Shown: piece by piece, positions 1 to 7,468 of the stretch
Layout of the letters: each line of letters opens with the position of its first letter
Numbering within the stretch: the stretch's first letter is position 1
Program-made: the position numbers and the translations under genes
NCBI GenBank assembly: GCA_947446835.1
Contig: CANFHS010000016.1
Span: forward strand, 1-16,619
Direction of reading: 5' to 3'
DNA: 16,619 bases
Source of the DNA: Bacteriovoracaceae bacterium
Lineage (GTDB): Bacteria; Bdellovibrionota; UBA1018
The notes under the pieces: model-generated
The model's input: the letters and a program-made list of their open reading frames with translations, nothing else
Databases searched by the model: none
Told to the model about the DNA's origin: nothing

Positions 1-655
1 GGCCCGATTCGACGGCCTTGCGGACGATCTCCGATTTCTTGGTCAGCATCTGCACCACGCCGTTGACGTTGGCCTTGACCGGCTCACGCAGCGTCTTGTC
101 GTTGCCCGAGCCGCTGGCGGGCGAGCGGTAGCCTTCGATATTGGGTTGGATCTGGGCCACCAGCGTGTCCAGATCGATCGAACCCGCCGACTGCCCTTTG
201 GGCGTGTTCAGGGCCGCTTTGACCGCGCCACAGCTTTCGTGGCCCATGACCACGATGAGGCGGGCTCCCAGATGCTCCACGGCGTACTCGATCGAGGCCA
301 CGCCGGCTGCGCCCAGGACATTGCCTGCCACGCGCACCACGAAAAGTTCTCCCAGACCCTGGTCGAAGATGAGCTCGGGCGGCACGCGCGAGTCGCTGCA
401 TGAAAGCACGATGGTGTGCGGCGTCTGGCCCGAAGCCAGTTCGCTCCGGCGTGCCACGTCCTGGCGCGGGTGCGAGGATTTGCCGTCCACAAAGCGCTGG
501 TTGCCTTCCATGAGCTTCTGGTGCGCCTCGTGCGGCGAAACACCGGTGGTGGCCGCGGTGGCGTGGTGCTCGTCCTTGGCCCAGGCCGAGGGCTGGATGC
601 TGGTGGCGATCAGGAGGGAAAGAGCCAGGCCGAGGGTGGGGCGAAGATTTTTCAT
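1..655 (-). CDS. Periplasmic beta-class carbonic anhydrase (3' end cut by window edge)
   Basis: This enzyme interconverts CO2 and bicarbonate using zinc. Translating the minus strand from the ATG at 653-655 gives at least 218 residues, open through the left edge. Residues 1-26 form a signal peptide (hydrophobic core LGLALSLLIATSI, likely cleavage after AWA), so the enzyme should act in the periplasm. The beta-class zinc and dyad residues are present: CSDSR with Cys86, Asp88 and Arg90, then GHESCGAV with His139 and Cys142. The HEAHQKLMEGNQRFV segment before them is typical of the family. The gene lies 75 bp downstream of a co-oriented thioredoxin-fold gene and may be cotranscribed with it. No strong ribosome binding site is visible (GAAGAG lies directly before the ATG). 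The family call is firm; only the C-terminus is missing. Confidence 0.93.
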   Translation of the reverse strand, partial: MKNLRPTLGLALSLLIATSIQPSAWAKDEHHATAATTGVSPHEAHQKLMEGNQRFVDGKSSHPRQDVARRSELASGQTPHTIVLSCSDSRVPPELIFDQGLGELFVVRVAGNVLGAAGVASIEYAVEHLGARLIVVMGHESCGAVKAALNTPKGQSAGSIDLDTLVAQIQPNIEGYRSPASGSGNDKTLREPVKANVNGVVQMLTKKSEIVRKAVESG

Positions 656-730
656 CTCTTCAGGGTGGACGAAGAGTGGAATCCGGGAAATCGGAAAAGC
701 TTGCCTAGCCCTGGGAAAACCAGTCAGCTT

Positions 731-1258
731 TCAGTTTTTCCATTTGATGCTGCATCCCATCGAGGGATTCAGGGGGGCAGGCAGTGGCTGTCCGCTCAGC
801 AGGGCATCGATGCCGGCGGCCAGGGCGTCGTCGATGCGCCCCCGGTGGCGAAGCACAAATCCCTGGGGCGTGTTTTCGTACAAATACGGGTCGGGAGTGC
901 AGGCTGCGTCAAAAGCGCGGGCCACGCCTTGGGTTTCATCCCAGAGGTAGGGGAAGTCGTAAGCCTTTTCCTGGGCACGGACCTTCATGGCTTCAAACGA
1001 ATCGGCCGGGTAGCGGGTCGTATCGTTCGAATTGATGCCCACAACGGCCAGACCCCGGGGGCCCAGATTCCGGCTCAGGGCCACGATGCGGTCCTGGACG
1101 GCGACAACGTACGGGCAGTGATTGCACATGAAAATGACCAGGAGCGCTTTCTTGCCCTGGAAGTCGGCAGGCTTCCACCTTTGGCCGTCGGTGCCAGGGA
1201 GGTCAAACTCGGGAAGGGGGGAGCCGGGAGTGGAGGCTTTGGAATGAGTGAGCGCCAT
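731..1258 (-). CDS. Thioredoxin-fold, peroxiredoxin-like (AhpC/TSA) protein
   Basis: A 175-residue protein of the thioredoxin superfamily, probably a thiol-disulfide or peroxide-reducing protein. The sequence reads SPLPEFDLPGTDGQRWKPADFQGKKALLVIFMCNHCPYV, with the active-site pair Cys45-x-x-Cys48 in the CNHCPYV context of the PRX_like1 group (RedB/AhpC-TSA-like). The C-terminus GCSIKWK (Cys169) is also characteristic of that group, so a third cysteine may take part. There is no signal peptide, which suggests a cytoplasmic location. The ATG at 1256-1258 is the natural start; the next gene upstream is divergent, 60 bp away at 1319. It is followed in the same direction by the carbonic anhydrase. 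The physiological reductant and substrate cannot be read from sequence. Confidence 0.88.
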   Translation of the reverse strand: MALTHSKASTPGSPLPEFDLPGTDGQRWKPADFQGKKALLVIFMCNHCPYVVAVQDRIVALSRNLGPRGLAVVGINSNDTTRYPADSFEAMKVRAQEKAYDFPYLWDETQGVARAFDAACTPDPYLYENTPQGFVLRHRGRIDDALAAGIDALLSGQPLPAPLNPSMGCSIKWKN

Positions 1259-1318
1259 TCCCGGAGGGTGTAAGGGGCGCTGGAGCTTCAGTCAACTCCC
1301 TGCTAGTCTTCCGACCTC

Positions 1319-2728
1319 ATGCAACGCAAGTGGTTCGTGCACATCCAGGGCACCCAAGAAGGGCCCATGACCTTGGAAGACGTTCAGGTGCGCTTGGCCC
1401 GGGGATCCGCCACTCTCCAGGATTTTGCCTGGAGCGAGGGCATGGAAACCTGGCAGCGTATCGAGGCCGTGCCGGAGCTGAATCGGCCGTTGGCCGTGGC
1501 GCCCGCCGGGCCTGCCCCAGCCGACCTGGGGGCGTTGATCGAGATCCGTCCCGAAGAGGTCGAACCGCCCAAGAAGCGGAGTCCCCGCAAGGCGAAGGAA
1601 GCGGATGCCCCGGCTCCCACCCTGCTGACGCCCGAAGCGCAAACTGTCCAGCGGGGTCGGCCGGCGCGCATGACCGCAGCCATCCTGGCCGTGGGTCTGG
1701 CTGCTGGGGGCGCCTATGCCAGTTTCTTTGGCTACTGGGACAAATGGTTTCCCCCGGTGCCGAAGGTCGAGGAGCTGGGCCAGGAAGAAAACCAGGAGCT
1801 TTTGCAGGCCGCCAGCCAGAGCTTGAGCCGCGAGGGGCCGGCCTTGGCCGTCGCCTTGGCCACCCAGAATGCTGGGGCACCCGCCGCCTTCATGGCCACG
1901 AATCTTCCTGAAGGCACCCGCCTTGAGGTCCGGGTGCATGGCATCGGGCCCACCCTGCTCAACGAGATCGAATTCGACCTGGTGTACCCCATCGCGGTGG
2001 CCCAACGTTCGGGCCGCACGCCGCCCATCCGGATGAAGGACGGCTCGGCCATTCCAGCGGGGCAGTACCTGGTTTACGTGGTGGATGCGGGCTCGGATCA
2101 GCCGGCTGCTTCGGCCAAGGCTCTGGATGTCATGGCACGCCCCACAGTGCAGCCGGTTTCCGGTGTGCCGCAGGGCCGTCGCATCCTGGGCAAGAAGATC
2201 TACACGGTGCTGGGTGGCTTGCGCGACGAGACCTACAGCTCGCTGCTGCGCGATTACCACGCCAAGCTCAGGGAGCAGGCGGCCTCGGAAGCGCGCGAGC
2301 TGGCTGACTGGACGGGATTGCTGGGCCGCCAGCTGGCAGGAACCCGCAGCACCTTCGAAAGGCTGCTGAAGAAGACCTCGGGTGAAGCCCGGCAGAGGGC
2401 GTGGAGCGAGTACCACGAGGAGTGGGCCCAGGATCTTTCGGAAGACGCGGGCAAGTGGGACATGTTCAAGCCCGGCGCCGCCATGGGCAAGGTGTTCTAC
2501 GGCCCGTTGTATGAGCAGGTGTACCTGGCCTGGCAGAGCCTGAGCCGCCTGCACGACGTGCAGACCGCTGCCCTGGCGCCGCCCGCGGATCTGCCGGTGT
2601 TCGAGCCCGAGCTCAAGACCCTGGTCGAACAGACGACTTCGCGGATCACGGGCATCCAGGACAAGCTCTCGACCATCGAGAAGTCCTGGAACAAGTCGGG
2701 CTACCCGCCGCGTGAAGGGATCCTGTGA
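1319..2728 (+). CDS. GYF_2-domain membrane protein with coiled, charged C-terminus
   Basis: A 469-residue protein. Residues about 4-55 (KWFVHIQGTQEGPMTLEDVQ...SEGMETWQRIEAVPEL) match the GYF_2 (DUF4339) fold, thought to bind proline-rich peptides. A proline- and lysine-rich linker follows (PPKKRSPRKAK, 83-93), then a transmembrane helix at about 118-138. With the basic side before the helix, the GYF_2 domain should be cytoplasmic and the remainder periplasmic. Residues about 195-275 look like a small beta domain (LPEGTRLEVRVHG...IPAGQYLVYVVDA). Residues 300-469 are helical and rich in Glu, Lys and Arg, suggesting coiled coil. The ATG at 1319 has little ribosome binding site. Its TGA (2726-2728) overlaps the next gene's start. 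The biological role is unknown; the domain assignment rests on motif reading. Confidence 0.8.
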   Translation: MQRKWFVHIQGTQEGPMTLEDVQVRLARGSATLQDFAWSEGMETWQRIEAVPELNRPLAVAPAGPAPADLGALIEIRPEEVEPPKKRSPRKAKEADAPAPTLLTPEAQTVQRGRPARMTAAILAVGLAAGGAYASFFGYWDKWFPPVPKVEELGQEENQELLQAASQSLSREGPALAVALATQNAGAPAAFMATNLPEGTRLEVRVHGIGPTLLNEIEFDLVYPIAVAQRSGRTPPIRMKDGSAIPAGQYLVYVVDAGSDQPAASAKALDVMARPTVQPVSGVPQGRRILGKKIYTVLGGLRDETYSSLLRDYHAKLREQAASEARELADWTGLLGRQLAGTRSTFERLLKKTSGEARQRAWSEYHEEWAQDLSEDAGKWDMFKPGAAMGKVFYGPLYEQVYLAWQSLSRLHDVQTAALAPPADLPVFEPELKTLVEQTTSRITGIQDKLSTIEKSWNKSGYPPREGIL

Positions 2729-3510
2729 TGGCTGACATTCCCCAGAAGATCGTCTCTTGGAACGTGAACGGGATCCGGGCGGCCCAGAAGGCGGGCTTCC
2801 TGGGCTGGATGGACGGCGTCCAGGCGGACGTGGTTTGCCTGCAGGAAATCAAGGCGACTCCCGAACAGCTGGAGCCAGCCCTGGTCAACCCGCTCGGGTA
2901 CCACTCGTTCTGGCATCCGGCGCAGAAGCCGGGTTACAGCGGGGTGGCCATCTACTCGCGCCAGGAACCCTTGAGGGTCCACACTGGCATGGGAGTTCCC
3001 GAAGTGGATGCGGAGGGCCGCGTCCTGGCCGCCGAATACGCCGACTTCGCGGTCATCAGTTCCTATTTCCCGAACAGCCAGCGCGAACACACGCGCTTGC
3101 CCTACAAACTGATGTTCTGCCGCGAGATGCTGCGCTTTTGCCGCTCGTTCGAGGAGCGCGGAAAATCGGTCGTCCTGTGCGGGGACTTCAACATCGCCCA
3201 CCGTGAGATCGATCTGCGCAATCCGAAGCAGAACGAGAACAATGCGGGGTTCCTGCCCCAGGAACGGGCCTGGATGGAGGAGTTCCTGCAGGCGGGGTTC
3301 GTGGACACGTTCCGTGAGCAGAACCCTGGCCTGGCGGGTGCCTACACCTGGTGGAGCTACCGTCCCGGGGTCCGGGAAAAGAACATCGGGTGGCGCCTGG
3401 ACTACCATGTGGTGAGCCGCGCGATCTACGACCGGGTCAAGAACGCCGACATCCACGCCAGCACCCGCGGGTCGGATCACTGCCCGGTGAGCCTCGAATT
3501 GAGGGTTTGA
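2728..3510 (+). CDS. xth: Exodeoxyribonuclease III (AP endonuclease family 1)
   Basis: A 260-residue DNA repair enzyme that cleaves abasic sites and degrades 3' ends of duplex DNA in base excision repair. All family signatures are present: SWNVNGIR (Asn12), LQEIK (metal ligand Glu40), GYSGVAIYSR, Tyr113 in SSYFPNS, GDFNIAHREIDL (Asp153, Asn155), AYTWWSYRPG followed by IGWRLDY, and the C-terminal GSDHCPV (Asp250, His251). Length fits the usual 250-270 residues. I chose the ATG at 2728, which shares its A with the upstream TGA (TGATG overlap); a GTG one codon earlier is possible. The gene is therefore translationally coupled to the GYF_2 gene. The product is cytoplasmic. Whether it is the ExoA or XthA subtype cannot be settled by eye. 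Confidence 0.96.
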   Translation: MADIPQKIVSWNVNGIRAAQKAGFLGWMDGVQADVVCLQEIKATPEQLEPALVNPLGYHSFWHPAQKPGYSGVAIYSRQEPLRVHTGMGVPEVDAEGRVLAAEYADFAVISSYFPNSQREHTRLPYKLMFCREMLRFCRSFEERGKSVVLCGDFNIAHREIDLRNPKQNENNAGFLPQERAWMEEFLQAGFVDTFREQNPGLAGAYTWWSYRPGVREKNIGWRLDYHVVSRAIYDRVKNADIHASTRGSDHCPVSLELRV

Positions 3511-3524
3511 GACCCGTTTTTTTT
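3503..3524 (+). terminator. Possible intrinsic terminator after the exonuclease gene
   Basis: A short inverted repeat GGGT (3503-3506) and ACCC (3512-3515) is followed after one G by eight T residues (3517-3524). It overlaps the exonuclease stop codon. The stem is only 4 bp, so termination may be weak, but the T run is the longest in this GC-rich part of the window and lies just before a new promoter. Confidence 0.4.
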
Positions 3525-3552
3525 GCCTTTCAGTGTGTCACTCGCGACCCAG

Positions 3553-3581
3553 TTGTCCCGGTCTGAACGTACCTGGATAAT
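3553..3581 (+). promoter_or_regulatory. Sigma70-type promoter of the lipoprotein unit
   Basis: TTGTCC (3553-3558, four of six matches to the -35 consensus) and GATAAT (3576-3581, five of six matches to the -10) are separated by exactly 17 bases. Transcription would begin near 3588, giving a very short leader carrying AGGGG (3589-3593) eight bases before the ATG at 3602. This is the best-formed promoter in the GC-rich part and would serve the four genes 3602-8755. Confidence 0.55.
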
Positions 3582-3601
3582 GGAAGGCAGGGGTGTTGCG
3601 G

Positions 3602-5938
3602 ATGAAGCGGGGACATGGGCTTTTACTCGTGGCGTTGGTGGCGATCGCGGGCTGCTCCAGGAGCAGTTCCTTGGCCGAGCGCCTGGGTGCGAACGCGAAC
3701 AACGCGTTCCAGCAGGCGGCCGGGCCCGAGTTCTGCGGTCCCGCGGTGCTTGCGGGGTCCGCGCCCGCGGGCGGCACCTTCCTGATCCGGCCGGGGGCCC
3801 TGCCCAATCCGGCCGTGCCCAAGCCCAAAGCGGTGAACCTGGTGCCGGACGACCATCGCGTGCGGGTGGTCATCAACGAGGGCCAAGGGTACCTGTGTGG
3901 TACCTATGGCTGCGAAGCCAACTTCCCCTGGTCATCGAACAGCTTCGGAGAAAGGCTTCTGGGGCCGGAACGCGTGGCCGGCTTCTACCTTCGGTGGAAG
4001 GAACAGTCGGCGACCGATTTCACGAACTCCAAGGTCTTCACCTTCGAGGAGTTCGACATCCAGCCTTTGGACAACGCCAAGACCTACGACCTGGAAGTCT
4101 ACACGGTGGACATGGACGGAAGCTTCTCCGAGCCCGTGAAGCTGGTCATGCGTCCCGATCCGAGCCGGGTGGAGCGGCTGCGCAAGCAGATGACGGCGTT
4201 CTTCGATGATTTCAATCTCGGGGCCGGATCGTTCGACGAGCTCAAGTGGAACACGGCTTTCGGGATCAACACCTGCCTCGACTACAACGGTTCCTTCATC
4301 AATACCCAGTTCCATGCGCACAGTGCGGTCAGCAGCTGCACGAACGACCGTGCGCCCATCATGTCGCGTCCGCGGGCCATCCTGGACATGACCGGAGGGC
4401 AGGAGCGCCGGATCGTCTTTGACATGGACGGCGTCGGGAGCGGTCGCGACGAATGGTACCTGGACGTTTTTGATGCGCGTCTCAACGCGGGTGGGGTGGA
4501 TCTGCAGGGCCGCGATACGGTCGACGCCGACGCCAATCCGCGTTTCCCGGGCAGCTACTTCCGCATCACCTTCAAGGGAGATTCGACCCTCCTCCTGCAG
4601 TTCTTCAACCCGAACGGCTCGATCGGAACCACTCTGACTCTCCAGAACTCCAAGGGCTTCCGGCGCCTGCCCAACCTGCAGCGGCACTGGGAAGTCCGGA
4701 TGTCTCCGGCCCGTCAGCGCGTGTTCATCGACGGAAAGCTGGTGGGCGAATCGACCTATGCGCTGCCCTTCGAAAAGGCGCAGCTTCACTTCCTGACCTT
4801 CAGCTACAACACGGCCAAGGCGGGGGACACGGTGACGTCCTTCCTGCACTGGGACAACTTCGGTTTCGACGGACCGGCGCCCCAGATGGCGGTCCACAAT
4901 TACAAGGTTTCGGACAACGGCAATGACCGCCTGTATCCGGGTTCGGGCCAGGGCACGGCGACGCTGAATATCCCGGATTCCCTGGCGGGAGCGGTTTCCC
5001 GCAGGCTGCGCTTCACCCTGCAGCGACCGGGAACGCAGGGCTTGGGGAACTCTAATCCTTGCACCAGCTTCACGGATACCGCCCAGGTCGTGGTGAATGC
5101 GGGAACCCCCAACGCGGTGGCCGTCAAGATCCCGAACCCGGTGGCCGTGGCCAAGGCCCAGACCGGAGTGGACTACGCGCTCGCCCAATTGGTGGGTGCG
5201 ACCATCCCGTTCTCGATGGTCCTGGACCTTCCGGACGGAGCCTTGAAGGTCGGGGCGAACACGCTGGAGGTCCAGAATCTGGGCTGCGGGGTGAACAACC
5301 TGCATGCCGAGTTCGAGTTCCCGGTGGCCAGTGCCCCCTCCTACACGCAGCCTTACGTGGCCGCCGGGGGTGGCAATCTGCTTTGGGGCATGCCCACGCT
5401 CTGGAGCTGGGGACCGCGGGTCAACTACACGGCCCTGGGCCCTTTCACCGACCCGACCAATCCGTTCACCGGCCTGCGGGAGGACCTGATCTCGGGTGAC
5501 ATTTATTCGATCGGGTACCAAAGCGGAGCCGCGGGCCAGCAGCCGCTGGTTCCAGTGGTCGAAGTCCAGTCTCCGCTGACCTTCGCAGTGAGCGTGGATA
5601 CGGCGGCCACCACGAATGCCTCGGGCGGATTCCTGGGAATCCGGAAAATCGACGTGCTGATCGACGGCCAGCTGGTTGAAACCAAGGACCTCTGGGGCAA
5701 GGACCAGGTCCCGCCTCCCCGGACCAACCAGAAGTACTCCATCGATGTGTCCCGATTTGCAGGCGACGGACTGGAACATCAGCTCCAGGTCCTGGCCACC
5801 TCGCATACGGTGTCCGACGGTGGAAAGCCGGACAGCTTCCGCGGATTTGACGGCAACGGCGGCAATCACGGAGGCCTGATGTGGACTGAAAGCGGAAACG
5901 AACCCAACCCGCCGGTACGGTTCAAGGTGAAGCCATGA
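3602..5938 (+). CDS. Large lipoprotein with concanavalin-like beta-sandwich domain
   Basis: A 778-residue predicted lipoprotein of unknown function. The N-terminus MKRGHGLLLVALVAIAGC is a lipoprotein signal peptide with the lipidated residue at Cys18. Residues about 78-185 look like a fibronectin-III-type module, with FYLRWKEQSATDF and TYDLEVYTVDMDGSFSEPVKL. Residues about 200-424 look like a concanavalin-like lectin or glucanase fold: FFDDFN at the start, VFIDGKLVGES in the middle, and HWDNFGFDGP at the end. The remainder (430-778) is beta-rich, with VDVLIDG-like strands, and could be further binding modules. I chose the ATG at 3602 because AGGGG lies eight bases upstream; a GTG at 3593 is possible. 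The gene heads an operon, and its TGA overlaps the next ATG by 4 bases. A carbohydrate-binding surface role is likely but inferred; no catalytic residues were recognised. Confidence 0.82.
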   Translation: MKRGHGLLLVALVAIAGCSRSSSLAERLGANANNAFQQAAGPEFCGPAVLAGSAPAGGTFLIRPGALPNPAVPKPKAVNLVPDDHRVRVVINEGQGYLCGTYGCEANFPWSSNSFGERLLGPERVAGFYLRWKEQSATDFTNSKVFTFEEFDIQPLDNAKTYDLEVYTVDMDGSFSEPVKLVMRPDPSRVERLRKQMTAFFDDFNLGAGSFDELKWNTAFGINTCLDYNGSFINTQFHAHSAVSSCTNDRAPIMSRPRAILDMTGGQERRIVFDMDGVGSGRDEWYLDVFDARLNAGGVDLQGRDTVDADANPRFPGSYFRITFKGDSTLLLQFFNPNGSIGTTLTLQNSKGFRRLPNLQRHWEVRMSPARQRVFIDGKLVGESTYALPFEKAQLHFLTFSYNTAKAGDTVTSFLHWDNFGFDGPAPQMAVHNYKVSDNGNDRLYPGSGQGTATLNIPDSLAGAVSRRLRFTLQRPGTQGLGNSNPCTSFTDTAQVVVNAGTPNAVAVKIPNPVAVAKAQTGVDYALAQLVGATIPFSMVLDLPDGALKVGANTLEVQNLGCGVNNLHAEFEFPVASAPSYTQPYVAAGGGNLLWGMPTLWSWGPRVNYTALGPFTDPTNPFTGLREDLISGDIYSIGYQSGAAGQQPLVPVVEVQSPLTFAVSVDTAATTNASGGFLGIRKIDVLIDGQLVETKDLWGKDQVPPPRTNQKYSIDVSRFAGDGLEHQLQVLATSHTVSDGGKPDSFRGFDGNGGNHGGLMWTESGNEPNPPVRFKVKP

Positions 5939-6723
5939 GGAACGCCATGCGGGAAATGATCTGGATGGTCGCGGCCGTCTTGGCCACCGGTTGCACCGGG
6001 AGCGCCACTGTTTCCAGGCTGGACGTCGCGGCGAGAAGCCCGAATGTTTCGGGCAGCGGCACGGGAACTGGAACCGGGACGGGCGCGGGCACTGGAACTG
6101 GAACTGGGACGGCCACTGGCTCTGGAACCGGGGGAGGCGGAAGCTCTTCCCAGAGTCCCGGGACTGGGACCGGCACCGGAACGGGAACTGGCACCGGGGT
6201 GGGGACGGGCGGGGGCGTGGCCCCGGGTCCATCCTCCGGGGGGAACGTCCGCTCGCTGGTGGATTACAGCAACGCGCAGATCGTGATGCGTTACGGCTCC
6301 GATTCGGCAACGCCCCTTTGCCTGGGAGCAGGAGCCGTTCTCGAGAAGTGCGATGGTTCGGCCGGCCAGCGCTGGGACCTGCAGGAAGTGGATGTCGCTG
6401 CAGTGAGTGGGGACGCCGCGCGCCTGTTCAAGCACAAGGGCACGGGCCTTTGCCTTCAGGCTCAAGGGGTCGCCCAGGCGTCGGGCAGCGTTGACCCGAC
6501 CAACCGCGTGGGTTCGGTGGCGATGGTGGCCTGCGACGCCACCCAGCTTTCCCAGCTCTTCACCACGTCCGGTCTGGGCTTGATCCTGACCGGAGGTGCC
6601 GACCCGGGACTTTGCGTGGGAATTGCCAAGGACAAGCAGCCCTGGAACGTCAAAGTGGGCGCTCCGATGACGGTTGGTCCTTGCATTGAAAACTGGGCGC
6701 AGTATTTCAATATTCAACCATGA
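5935..6723 (+). CDS. Lipoprotein with Gly-Thr stalk and ricin-type beta-trefoil domain
   Basis: A 262-residue predicted lipoprotein. The signal peptide ends in LATGC with Cys20 lipidated. Residues 40-94 are a low-complexity Gly-Thr stalk in two blocks, separated by GGGGSSSQSP. Residues about 108-262 show three related segments, each with an LC[LV] strand, a second cysteine and a Q-x-[WF] motif: Cys129/Cys139/QRW145-147, Cys173/Cys200/QLF207-209, Cys227/Cys250/QYF256-258. This is the three-lobed ricin B-lectin pattern, so sugar binding and up to three disulfides are expected. Start: ATG in an ATGA overlap with the preceding gene, with AAGGTG (5924-5929) five bases upstream. The next gene also overlaps by ATGA. 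The lectin probably stands off the membrane on the flexible stalk; its ligand is unknown. Confidence 0.85.
   Translation: MRNAMREMIWMVAAVLATGCTGSATVSRLDVAARSPNVSGSGTGTGTGTGAGTGTGTGTATGSGTGGGGSSSQSPGTGTGTGTGTGTGVGTGGGVAPGPSSGGNVRSLVDYSNAQIVMRYGSDSATPLCLGAGAVLEKCDGSAGQRWDLQEVDVAAVSGDAARLFKHKGTGLCLQAQGVAQASGSVDPTNRVGSVAMVACDATQLSQLFTTSGLGLILTGGADPGLCVGIAKDKQPWNVKVGAPMTVGPCIENWAQYFNIQP
6052..6216 (+). repeat. Low-complexity Gly-Thr hexamer repeat inside the lectin gene
   Basis: Imperfect 6-base units of the GGNACN type (for example GGAACT, GGGACG, GGCACC) encode alternating Gly-Thr in two blocks, about 6052-6135 and 6160-6216, with a Gly-Ser-Gln-Pro spacer between them. Codon-level variation shows it is not a freshly expanded perfect array. 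Such a tract may vary in length between strains and can be prone to assembly error. Confidence 0.85.
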
Positions 6724-7466
6724 ATCGATTATTTTTACTGTGCCTGGCCCTGGGTCTTCTGTGCGGAGCGAGGTCCGGGCTTGCGGCGCCTGAAGTCTGG
6801 GTTGCCGATACCACCGGGCAACGCCCCGACTGGTCGGGTCTGGCCCTCCAGAACCCCGAAGGGCAGCCCGTTTCCTTCAGTCAATACCTGGCGGACGGAA
6901 AGCCGCTCCTGCTCGGGCTGATCTATTTCAACTGCCCGGCCACCTGCAGCGTGATCGTGAACCGCACGCTCCAGGTGCTCCAGGAAGCCGGCATCGTGCC
7001 GGGGCAGGACGTGCGTGTGGCGTTCCTGTCGTTCGACGCGCGCGAGACGCTCGAGCTGGCCCAGCAGAAGAAGGCCTCCTACTCGAAGCGCTTCCCCGGC
7101 GCCCAGTCCCTGGAGTTCCGGGTAGGGCAGGGGAGCGCGGGTCCGGACATCGCCCGGCGCCTGGGCTTCCGCTTTGCCTGGGACCCGCGCGCGCAGATGT
7201 TCGAACATGGCACCGCGCTGTACTGGATCGACGCCCAGGGCGCCGTCCGGCGCATCCTTCTGGGTCGTAACCTGAACCCCGAGGACCTCAAGCTCGCGGT
7301 CCGCGAGATGACGGGTCAGAGCCTGGGACTTCTGGCGTTTGACCGGCGGAGCTCGCGCTACCGTGTCCGTCCCGAAGCGATTTGGGGCGCGGGTTCCGGG
7401 CTCTTCACGGCTTCGGCCGCCGGCGTGGGGCTGGCTGTCCGCCGCCGCCGCAGGAAGCGGGGCTGA
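6720..7466 (+). CDS. SCO1/SenC-family copper-binding protein with basic C-terminal tail
   Basis: A 248-residue exported protein of the SCO family, which delivers copper or reduces cysteines for the CuA site of cytochrome c oxidase. The signal peptide is MNRLFLLCLALGLLCGARSGLAA. The thioredoxin-like core has the copper ligands Cys72-Pro-Ala-Thr-Cys76 (IYFNCPATCSVIVN) and the conserved His163 (MFEHGTALYWID). After the core come about 25 residues, GAGSGLFTASAAGVGLAV followed by RRRRRKRG, a short hydrophobic stretch with an arginine-rich end that would act as a C-terminal anchor or sorting tail. The ATG overlaps the preceding TGA by 4 bases. The next gene begins 2 bases after the stop. No oxidase subunit genes are present here, so its association with a lectin operon is unusual. 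The family call is firm. Confidence 0.93.
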   Translation: MNRLFLLCLALGLLCGARSGLAAPEVWVADTTGQRPDWSGLALQNPEGQPVSFSQYLADGKPLLLGLIYFNCPATCSVIVNRTLQVLQEAGIVPGQDVRVAFLSFDARETLELAQQKKASYSKRFPGAQSLEFRVGQGSAGPDIARRLGFRFAWDPRAQMFEHGTALYWIDAQGAVRRILLGRNLNPEDLKLAVREMTGQSLGLLAFDRRSSRYRVRPEAIWGAGSGLFTASAAGVGLAVRRRRRKRG

Positions 7467-7468
7467 GC

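Noticed and set aside
416..1273. A 285-codon plus-strand open frame across the carbonic anhydrase and thioredoxin-fold genes
   Set aside because: It spans two well-supported minus-strand genes and their spacer and has no motif.
1292..2554. A 420-codon minus-strand open frame opposite the GYF_2 gene
   Set aside because: The composition is that of an antisense shadow, rich in Arg, Gly and Leu with no motif, whereas the plus strand has a domain, a membrane helix and coupling to the next gene.
3932..6310. A 792-codon open frame on the minus strand, opposite the two lipoprotein genes, with a Pro-Val repeat
   Set aside because: It is the antisense shadow of GC-rich coding DNA; the Pro-Val repeat is simply the complement of the Gly-Thr stalk, and the plus-strand genes have signal peptides, domains and coupled starts.
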